Source: Pigoraptor vietnamica
Lineage: Eukaryota; Opisthokonta; Filasterea
Assembly (NCBI GenBank): GCA_943704525.1
Contig: CALSCQ010002702.1
Location: 2,501 to 30,944, forward strand
Length of the DNA stretch: 28,444 nucleotides
Direction: 5' to 3'
A program made the position numbers and the translations under genes. This document shows positions 1 to 20,750 of the stretch, piece after piece; the first letter of the stretch is position 1; the number at the start of each line of letters is the position of its first letter. A model generated the notes under the pieces. The model saw only the letters and a program-made list of their open reading frames with translations. It searched no databases and was not told where the DNA came from.

Positions 1-1171
1 GCGGACGTCGTCGTTGTGCTTGACAACGAGCGTCTCTACAACGAACTCATGGGCCACTTCAAGCGCGCTGGGTCCGCCACGCAGGTGCGCACGTCCTCCA
101 TGTTTGCTGCCCTTTTTCTTCTTTCCTCTGTGTGTGTGTGCGTGTGTGGGGGGCGGGTGCGTATGCTTCTTCGGCCCCTCCCTCATCCGACAGTAGAGAA
201 ATGTTGCTTCCCCACGGCGCACCTTCTTCCCGTTGCGTCGCGCCGGTAAACTAAATGTATTGTAATCCAATTTGTATGTGGACGCAGGTTGTGCGTCTTG
301 CCAAGTCGGCGGGCGTCGTCGTGCGAAGCGCAGAGTATCGCCGCGCGTCGCGCAACCGTCGCGTGCGCGAGTACTTTTACGGCCCTGCGAACGACCTGTG
401 CCCGAGCTCCCTCGTCATTCGCTTCAACGACCTCCATCTCTTCAAGGTCGGAGGTGGGTCTCGGCGTGCTGAGTCACCTTGCGCTGGCCTAAAATTGGGG
501 TGATGTGGCGCTTAGCAGCTGTCGTGCACTGCCATTCGTTCACTCGATCGACAACGTGTAGAAATATGTGTCGGCCGTTGCGTCGAAAAGGATTCGAACT
601 TGCGACCCCCTATTAACTCCGTCACTCTCCTTTTTTGCGCTCTCAGCGCCACCCGTGCCGCAGTCGATGCTTCCGATTGGAGCCGCGCCCGTGGACCACG
701 AGACGAAGGTAACGGCGGTGGCACCCTCGCACGATCTGATGAACTCTGTGCTTGCGCTCGCGTCGGACGAGGGCGACGTCAAGATCCCAAAGGCAGACTC
801 GAACATCCTCGGCTATGTCTATGTGTGGGTATATATCGGTCGTATGGACCCGCGCTGCTTTTCACTCTTGGTTGTTGCATATCTGTGCGATCACTCTCGG
901 GTTTGTCAACGTGTGAGTATCGAACCCGTGTTCCTGTGTCAGGCGCTGCGTTTCACTTCTCCGACTGTTGCATGTCAGCGCTTCTGTGTGCGGCTCTAGA
1001 GGCCGTGACTTCTGCCGCACTCTTCTTGCGCTGCTCTGAGCGCTAATCGCTCTGTTCCGCAGATCGGACGTGAATATGGCGAAGGGCGAGCTGACGGTGC
1101 TGGCGCCGTCACCCGGACGCCTTCCCCGCAAGTTTTTGATGCTGTCTCAGCTCAAATGGATGGAGCAATGA
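1..1171 (+). CDS. CLP1: CLP1, C-terminal part (polynucleotide 5'-hydroxyl kinase / cleavage factor subunit), 5' partial
   Basis: Four exons: 1-84, 288-453, 647-824 and 1063-1171 (stop TGA 1169-1171). The sum is 537 nt, or 178 residues plus stop. The joined protein carries hallmarks I recall from the Clp1 C-terminal domain: LDNERLYNEL, then KSAGVVVRS, REYFYG, a FNDLHLFKVGAPPVPQSMLP-like stretch, and a final block around LAPSPGRLPRKFLML. Clp1 is a nuclear subunit of pre-mRNA cleavage factor II and of the tRNA splicing endonuclease complex. In animals it phosphorylates RNA 5' ends. The P-loop kinase core lies upstream of the window, so activity cannot be judged. Introns are 203, 193 and 238 nt with donors gtgcgc, gtgggt and gtgggt, all ending in CAG. 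Exon phases agree (0, 1, 2). Identification is by recalled family similarity and is strong. The gene converges on the minus-strand relic at 1281-2710. Confidence 0.9.
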
Positions 1172-1280
1172 AATGCCCTCGTGAAAGTATGTGCCGGCAT
1201 TAGTCGCGCCTCTTTGAGCCCTCTGTGTGGCGAATTGTCTTTGGCCTCCAGTGGTCGTTTCACGCGGAGTTGTGATTACG

Positions 1281-1286
1281 TTTTAT
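1281..1286 (-). terminator. Poly(A) signal AATAAA of the minus-strand relic gene
   Basis: The plus strand reads TTTATT, so the minus strand carries AATAAA. It lies about 50 nt downstream of the inferred stop codon (TAA, complement of 1336-1338). Position and spacing fit a cleavage/polyadenylation signal. It also supports the inferred last reading frame of the broken gene. Whether it is used is not shown. Confidence 0.5.
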
Positions 1287-1335
1287 TCGAGCGGCTTGCA
1301 CGGTAACATGCATTGTCCAGATGTACTGCAAAGCG

Positions 1336-2710
1336 TTACGACTTCGCGCTGAACACAGACGAAGGCCGCCTCACATAGGAGCCCGATTCGTTCAGCTCGA
1401 GCGCTTCGTGGCTCTCCGTCGCCTCGCGAATGGCACCGCGCGCGTTGCGGAAACTGCCGCTGTGCGATCTGCTCGCAGTGCGCGCATCCTCGTTCCGTTT
1501 TGCGGTTCACCCTCGCTGCCATCAGGGCGCGCTGCTCCAGCACGAGACGGAGCATCTCCTCCACAATGTCGTCACGAAAGATCTTAAAGTGAGAGGGCTC
1601 AATACCGCTGAAGAGGAAAATCTTGATTCGCCGAAGGTTGACGATGGGCCCGCTGCGCTTTATGGCGGGAATCGCCAGCGCCGCCCTCGCAAGCAGTTCG
1701 CCGTACGTCTTCATCTTCTCGAAGAGCGCCAGGCGCGTCTTCCTTGAACACCGTCTGCTCCGTTTCCCCTCCGAGCGCAACCCACTCGTCGAGTAGCTCC
1801 TCATTGACCATATTGCCACTGAGGCGCGACTCCGCGGCCTCTCCCGCCACGCGGCGCGAAAACTCCCTCGCAATGTCTCGAATGTTTTCGTGGAAGTGCA
1901 CGCCGGCCTCGCTGCCGTACTCGTGGCCCGACGTGAACTTGCCCACGCTCTCCATGCCGAGCGCGCGCTGCACGTAGTAGGCGAGCGGGTTGAGGTGACG
2001 GTTGCCGCGCGTGCGCATCTGCTTCGACAGCTGGATCAGCCCCCACGTCGCCACCGCGAGCGCCATCGACCCGAACGTCGTCACAAAACCGATAATGGTG
2101 TCCGTCGTCGACTGCTTGTCGTCCTTTGCGGCGCTCTTGTCTGACTCAGGCGGCGGCGGGTTCTCCACGTTCATGTTGACGTAGGCGTCGGTCGACGTGC
2201 GCTGCAGGTCCTTCGCCGTCGCGCGGAACTGGTACCCGCCGGCGAGAAGAGGGGTCTCCGCGAAGATGCCCGTGGACGGGTCGAGCGTTGCACCCCAGTT
2301 GGCCACCTCCGAGTCGTTGAGGGCGAGCACGCGACCGGTGGGAGAGAGGTAGACGAGGCGTAAGTGAGGCGGTCGCCCTGCAATTCGACGTCGTCGTCGG
2401 TGAATGCCTCGGAAAGATCGATGAAGAACTTGACGCCCGTCGTGAACTTGACGTTCACTTGTCCGTCTTGATGCTCGACCCGGCGTAGCACACGCGCGGC
2501 GGTGTGTTAAAGGGGGAGGGGTTGGACATGTACACACGTCCTGTGACAGGATCATTGCCCTTATCGTCCGTGACGGTGACCTGGATCTCGACAGGTCCAT
2601 ACAATCCAAGCAGCTCTCTGCTGTCGTTCAGTAACGATCCAACGGGGGCGATGGGATACATGCCGGTTTCGGTACATGTGCTGTCGTGGCGCCGGCGTAA
2701 TTTGGACGGA
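1336..2710 (-). pseudogene. Broken single-pass membrane protein with cadherin/Ig-like domain(s), 5' truncated and frameshifted
   Basis: Protein-like sequence runs from 2710 down to TAA at 1338-1336 but changes frame four times. The breaks lie near 2460 (-1), 2350 (-1), 1738 (+1) and 1500 (+1); net shift is zero. Read in pieces there is a beta-rich segment (GPVEIQVTVTDDKG), then a segment resembling cadherin-like/putative-Ig (CADG or He_PIG) domains (FTDDDVELQGDRLTY, later LDPSTGIFAETPLLAGGYQF). A Pro-rich linker follows, then a transmembrane helix (IIGFVTTFGSMALAVATWGL, about 2095-2040) and a charged tail of about 200 residues ending SVFSAKS. The upper end has a good 3' splice site (CTTTTTTTAATCAG, ending at 2711), so earlier exons once existed. 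None is recognisable upstream, where a GGCC-rich island lies. A young pseudogene is my preferred reading. Sequencing indels in a real gene are the alternative. Function unknown; adhesion or matrix binding would be typical of the fold. Confidence 0.6.
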
Positions 2711-2729
2711 CTGATTAAAAAAAGTATGG

Positions 2730-3060
2730 CCGGCGGCACTGCTTGACCTCTCACAGCCGGCACGGGCGGCCGGTCAATTGTTTGCGGTTTGCCGCCGGAC
2801 TGCCTGAACGGCTACAACTGTCTGAGGCTGCAAGTCAACAATGCGGCTGTCAATGCCGGGCCGGCCGACTGAAAAGCCTGGCCAGTTTTAGCGGGCCGGC
2901 GTCGGGTGAGGCCGCCGTCAGCCGCCAGGCCCTGCCCGGGCGATGCGCTGGGGCGGCCCGGACGGTGCCGGTTCCGAATGCGGCCGGATCAGGGCAGGCC
3001 TCGGCCGGCAGTGTCAGTCCTCGGCCGACTGCCGCCGTGTAGTGGACGCTCAGCCACTGG
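2730..3060. repeat. GGCC/CCGG-rich low-complexity island
   Basis: About 330 nt are unusually dense in GGCC, CCGG and GCCG words, such as GGGCCGGCC and CTCGGCCG. The density differs from both flanks. A 99-codon open frame on the plus strand is Pro/Ala/Arg-rich and looks like a by-product of composition. I see no clear terminal inverted repeats or target-site duplication, so an inserted element is only a possibility. It sits where the 5' exons of the broken minus-strand gene should be. Confidence 0.45.
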
Positions 3061-3525
3061 CAATCAATTATTATCCCTCCGCTTCATGTGCTGTTGCTTT
3101 GTATATGATATGAACCTCGTGTGGGTACGAAGAAGGTGCCAGTGTAGGACGAAACTGAGAATGACGTCCGTGTTCGTTCAGCCCGAATGTTTTAGTCTAG
3201 CTCTTACCAATTGGTAATCCAACCCACTGTGGTGTCGGACAGCGCATGTCCAGACCACGTCACCCGATGGCGCACACACCATCGATCGCCAGGCGCCACG
3301 CCTCACCCCGCACCTTTTGCTCCCGCTCTCCGTCACCCTCGCCCAAAACATGCACAACAGAGCAGGGGCGTCTTTCTCCAACCCCCTCGTCTGCCACCGA
3401 GAGGGAGGCTTGGCGTTTTGCGTCGCCTTGACCTTTTTCTTCTTCGTGTTTGTCCATCGGATGGCACGGCTTCCGTGAACAGTTTCACACGTGCGTTTGC
3501 GTCCTTCGAGTGAGATTGCGGCGCA
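3061..3525 (+). promoter_or_regulatory. Upstream region of the kinase-cyclase fusion gene; CCAAT-bearing palindrome at 3205-3216
   Basis: No protein-like frame or RNA gene is apparent here. The base composition drops in GC relative to the island before it. The perfect 12-nt palindrome TACCAATTGGTA at 3205-3216 carries CCAAT on both strands, about 310 nt before the ATG at 3526. A pyrimidine-rich stretch (about 3425-3450) precedes the start. Promoter function is inferred from position only; no convincing TATA box at a normal distance was found. Confidence 0.3.
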
Positions 3526-14961
<11,436 letters not shown>

Positions 14962-15190
14962 GGCGCGGAAGGGGCCGTGACGACTGAGACTCGCACAACC
15001 GCCGCGTCGTCACGGGATGTGTTGAGAAGCGATGCGCGGCGGATTGTGCGGGTGGCACAAGTGCAACTTCCACCCTTACTGGTGTCTAGTGGGGGCGAAC
15101 CGCGCCCTTACGACGGACGACCTTTTGTGATCAGGAAACGACGATTGCAATCGAAATCGAAATCGATATGTGTGTGCGTGTGTGTTTGTT

Positions 15191-15274
<84 letters not shown>

Positions 15275-15527
15275 CAAGTGCCTTGCGAATGAGCGTCGGC
15301 GTCGCAGCGTTGCCAGACGCGAACGAAGTGCGTGCCTTAGTGAACAGTGCAAAGTGTATTCGCACGCCCCGAACGCCCCCAGAAACAGGCAGTCGCTTCG
15401 AACTCGTTGCCGCTTGCGTTCCAAGCGCAATGGCACACGGTGTCACGTGACGACGGCCGGCATAAACGACACCGCAAGACGTGTGGGCCACGACGAGATT
15501 TGTCGACACAGCCAATCACAATTTGCG
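14962..15527. other. Intergenic region between convergent fusion gene and PEX7; contains (TG)n at about 15169-15270
   Basis: The 3' ends of the two genes face each other here. There is no protein-like frame, no AATAAA on either strand near the stops, and no RNA gene that I can support. The main structure is an interrupted (TG)n tract at 15169-15270, with TTTG units near its start and one CATG interruption. A short GAAATC/GAAATC repeat precedes it. Confidence 0.6.
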
Positions 15528-17190
<1,663 letters not shown>

Positions 17191-17445
17191 GCTCCTTACA
17201 CACACGCACACACACACGCACACACGCACGCACACGCACACGCACACGCGCACGCACGCACGTGTTGGAGCAAAACAGCGGCGTTGACGGACACTTTGGC
17301 GCACTTGTCGCGATCATCAAAGCGGCCTTCCGTGACGTCATCCAAATTGCAGGTCATCGTCACTCTTTTTCCGCCCCTCAAAGTACCTTGAAGCGAACAC
17401 ACGCACAAAGCAAAAGGCCTCTCCTTCCTGCGCGTGACACTGAAC
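17191..17445. promoter_or_regulatory. Shared upstream region of divergent PEX7 and OMA1
   Basis: Only 255 nt separate the two start codons, so both promoters should lie here unless there are unseen 5' UTR introns. It holds a C/A/G alternating tract (about 17196-17262) next to PEX7 and a TGACGTCA-like word (CGTGACGTCATCC, about 17330-17342) near the middle, resembling a CRE/ATF site. No TATA box is evident. Function is inferred from position. Confidence 0.4.
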
Positions 17446-19055
17446 ATGAGCATTCTCACGGCGCGACTCGGCACTCCCGCCTTGCGTGCGGCGCGTGCGT
17501 GCGTCGTTTCCGCACCCCTCTCGTTCCGTCCTGTCGCAGCACATGGACCCCAGGGGCTCGGTCGCCTCCTGTCGTCGCTAGCGTGCGCAGGCGGCGTGAG
17601 TGCAACAAAGAGGGCTATTGTGGCGCCGCCGACGGTGGTGAGGCGCGGTGCGGGTCACGTGCGTGGCTTCCGAGTGCGGAGAGCGGGCTACGAGTACTTT
17701 GACAATGCCGGTTGGTGCGCGTGTGTCTGAGCACTCTTGGAAAGATGCACGCACGCGCTCGAGTGACATGCAAACTCAGCACCCGAGCGCGTGTGTAGGA
17801 GCACTCTTGGACAGACGCACGCGCTGGGAGTAACAGGGCACGCGAGCGCGCTCTTCACCTTCCGCGCCTTTGTCGCTTTCACGTCTGCCATGCTCGCTCA
17901 GTGTCTCTCTTGGTCTTGTGTTACGCCTCGTTGCGCACTGGCGAAAAACACCGCGCCAAATCGGTTGTTGTCCTCATGCGCGCAGAGCCGTTTGATCTTG
18001 CGGATTTCCTTCGGCGGCGGTGGGTCTTTCTCGCCATTCCCTCTGTCGGCGCGGGATTTTACTACGCCAGCCACCTGGAGGACGTGCCTGTGACGGGTGC
18101 GTGCGTGCATCCGCACAAAGGGACAATTGCGGTCGCTTGTGTCCCATGTCGTGCCTTTGGTCCGACCTCGCTTGTCGTACATTGCTTGACATGTGTATTG
18201 CGTCGCGCTATTTGAGAACGAGCCGTACGCAACCGCCTGGTTCCCCACAACGTGCGCGCTGTCACGCACGCGGTCGTCAGTGTAACACTCGGCTGTTGGG
18301 AGCGTGGTTCAGACCACGGGGCCCTTTTTGCTATGCACGTGGTAGTCAGTATAACACCCGTTTGTTGTCGCAGGCCGCCGCCGATTTATGAACGTGACGC
18401 CGACAGAGGAACTACAGTGAGTGTGTGTGTGTTGCGTGCGTGGCCTTGTTTTTTTCTTTGAATCCTATGGAAGCCTTTCTTTTCCCTCAATTGGCGCTCA
18501 ACGGACAGCTGTCGTGACACGACAGCTAAAGCTCTCTCTCTCTCTGAATCCTATGGAAGCCTTTCTTTTCCCTCAATTGGCGCTCAACAGACAGCTGTCT
18601 TGACACGACAGCTAAAGCTCTCTCTCTCTCTCTCTCCTCTCGTGGGAATCGATGGAGACGCGCCTGTGATCTAAGCCGATCGGACTTCTCACCTCTCGCC
18701 GTGTGTCGCAGGATGGGCGAAGTGGCCTACAGGCAGATATTGGAACAGTTTGCGGGCAGAATTCTGCCGCAGTCGCATCCCGTGGGTGTCGGTGGTTGCG
18801 CCCGCGTGTGTGTGCTCTCTTCTCTCTCCACACATGCACGCATTGACGGCGAATAATGTGCTTGCGCGCGGCAGCTTACGCGTATGGTGCGGTCCATTGG
18901 CGAACGCATTGCGGCCGTGAGTGGTCTCGAAGGCCTGCACTGGGAGTTTATTGTCATTGACGCGCCAGACATGAACTGCTTTGTGCTGCCGGGTGGGTGC
19001 GCCGTGCACAGAAAAGCGAGAATCACGATGGCATGGGCGTATGCGCGTGTGCGTG

Positions 19056-19137
<82 letters not shown>

Positions 19138-20367
19138 TCTCTATTGCGGCTGTGTGTGACTGCTGTGCGTGCTCTCATGCCCCATCCCATCGTTTGTCAG
19201 GCGGCAAAGTGTTTGTCTTCACCGGCATTCTGCCTGTCCTCAAGACCCCGGATGGACTTGCCGCTGTGCTCGGCCACGAGGTGCGTGCGTCCCCACTGAC
19301 GCCCTCAACCCTCGCGCATTACACCCCTTTTTAGCTCTCTCATAACACACTCTTGGCCATTGCACGCCTATGCGTGGAACACATGTTTGAAGCCGCGTTC
19401 TCCTATTTCCCCACGTGCTTACCGCCCCCTCTTGCTATTGCGCCGCGCGCAGATTGCGCACCAGGTCGCGCGGCACTCTGCGGAGAAGCTGAGCTTTGCC
19501 AAGATACTCGTGCTCCTCCAGCTGCTGTTTGCCTTGTTCATCGACACGAGCAGTCTCATTCGCACCATCATTTTCCGCTTTGGCCTCGAGATGCCCTTCT
19601 CGCGAAAGTGGTGCGTGCCGTCCACTGACCCAATCGATGCGCCGTCACGTGCACACGCTCCACATCCAACCCACAAACCGCGTCTCTGTGCGATTGTGCG
19701 CGATTGCGGAATATTTGCCGTGTAATTCGCTCCGTGCGCGCGCTAATCCTCGCGTTGCAACCCCCGTTTTCCCTCGCGTTGCAACTCCCGTTCTTCCCTC
19801 GCGTTGCAACCCCCGTTCTTCCCTCGCGTTGCAACCCCCGTTCTTCCCTCGCGTTGCAACCCCCGTTCTTACCTCTGTAACGGGCAGCGAAACGGAGGCC
19901 GACTACATTGGGTGAGACATTTCTCCGGTTTTGCCGCTCCGTTTTCGCCAGTGTATTTTATGATCTTGTGCCCAGACACTCGCGCGAAGTGCGCTAAGCA
20001 GTCCTTGTTGTGGCACGCAGCCTTATGCTCATGGGCAAGGCGTGCTTTGAGCCCGCCGAGGCCGTCGAAGTGTGGAAGGTACAGTCGTTAGCGCAGTCGC
20101 CTGGATCAAGTATATTTGCAACCTTTATTATTCCTCTGAAGCTGCGCTGAATCTGCGCCTCGCTCCGCGGGAACGGTTCTAACGTCTCTCGCCTTGCAGC
20201 GCATGGCCGTTGCGCAGGCCCGCAGTGCGCCGCCGGAGTATCTCTCGACGCATCCGTCGAGCGAGCGCCGCATGGAGAACATAACCAAGTGGCTGCCTGA
20301 GGCGCAGCGGGAGCGATCGACGCACTGCGACATGAGTGAGCCCATCCGCTCTTTCCTGCGCTGGTGA
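17446..20367 (+). CDS. OMA1: OMA1, mitochondrial inner-membrane M48 metalloprotease
   Basis: Ten exons: 17446-17710, 17986-18096, 18374-18416, 18712-18781, 18875-18992, 19201-19280, 19453-19610, 19888-19911, 20021-20078, 20200-20367. The sum is 1,095 nt, or 364 residues. Oma1 is a stress-activated zinc protease of the mitochondrial inner membrane; in animals it cleaves the fusion GTPase OPA1. The N-terminus is rich in Arg, Ala and Ser with few acids, as in a mitochondrial presequence. A membrane segment (WVFLAIPSVGAGFYYAS) lies near residues 100-116. The active site HEIAH (228-232) is split across exons 6 and 7. The third zinc ligand is in ETEAD (283-287), encoded by a 24-nt microexon (exon 8). 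LPGGKVFVFTGIL and the STHPSSERR block also fit M48 proteases. All phases agree. The first donor (gttggt, 17711) was chosen because the gtgcgc at 17715 would create a stop. The tail after residue 345 is poorly conserved. Confidence 0.93.
17717..17822 (+). repeat. Diverged tandem duplication in OMA1 intron 1
   Basis: The phrase GAGCACTCTTGGA followed by an acidic/GCACGC run occurs near 17729 and again near 17797, each preceded by GCGCGTGTGT. Spacing is about 68 nt. Intronic, no coding sense. Confidence 0.6.
18460..18635 (+). repeat. 86-bp tandem duplication with internal palindrome in OMA1 intron 3
   Basis: Two nearly identical units begin with GAATCCTATGGAAGCC at 18460 and 18546. Each ends in a (CT)n run. 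Only two substitutions were noticed (ACGGACAG/ACAGACAG and GTCGTGAC/GTCTTGAC). In the first unit AGCTGTCGTG-A-CACGACAGCT is a perfect 10-bp inverted repeat. In the second, one arm is mutated. The two differences are few, so the duplication appears recent. Confidence 0.9.
19059..19134 (+). repeat. (TG)38 microsatellite in OMA1 intron 5
   Basis: A pure TG run lies about 65 nt downstream of the donor at 18993 and 65 nt before the acceptor at 19200. Confidence 0.95.
19749..19872 (+). repeat. 24-25 bp minisatellite, five copies, in OMA1 intron 7
   Basis: Units start CTCGCGTTGCAAC at 19749, 19773, 19798, 19823 and 19848, followed by CCCCGTTCTTCC with small changes. The last unit runs into the acceptor region of exon 8 (19887). 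The pyrimidine-rich half of each unit could serve as polypyrimidine tract. Confidence 0.95.
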
Positions 20368-20750
20368 AAATGGTGCCGCAATACTATTGTGGGACAGAAT
20401 GGCTTGCGGGGGTGTCCTGAAGACTGGGAGAGAAGCCGTGTGGCACCCATTGTTGACTCACATGGGTAACGTGTCGGGGATTGTCGGACTTTATAATGTG
20501 AACCGGACACCCGAATTTCGCAAGAATCGACACGCAGTCCAGTCCACCGATGCGGGGAAGTGGCGGGTCTCGACTCCCCGCACTCCGTCTCCCACACGCG
20601 CTTATTATTTATTAGAAAGGACGCTTATTCGCGAAAGCCATTGACGCGCAGCTTCGTTCTCTTGGGGTACGCAGCCTCAATCGCACTCGCCAGTTCAACT
20701 GCCGCCTTTCTGCGGCCTGAGGCTTCGCCGGCAGGCGCACGCCGTATCAG
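20368..20750. other. Intergenic region between OMA1 and the EGF receptor
   Basis: About 380 nt without a supportable gene. Open frames are short and unlike any family. An AT-rich patch (TTATTATTTATTAG, about 20602-20615) stands out. It would contain the OMA1 3' UTR and the receptor promoter; no clear signal for either was found. Confidence 0.5.

Noticed and set aside
575-625. tRNA B-box-like word on the minus strand (AGTTCGAATCC preceded by GGTCGCA) in CLP1 intron 2
   Set aside because: The T-arm stem does not pair properly with a 7-nt loop, and no matching acceptor, D-arm or anticodon arm could be found at tRNA distances. At most a relic or chance match.
17715-17716. Typical-looking donor GTGCGC at 17715 for OMA1 exon 1
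   Set aside because: Joining to 17986 from this site makes a TGA stop. The donor at 17711 restores the frame into the membrane segment.
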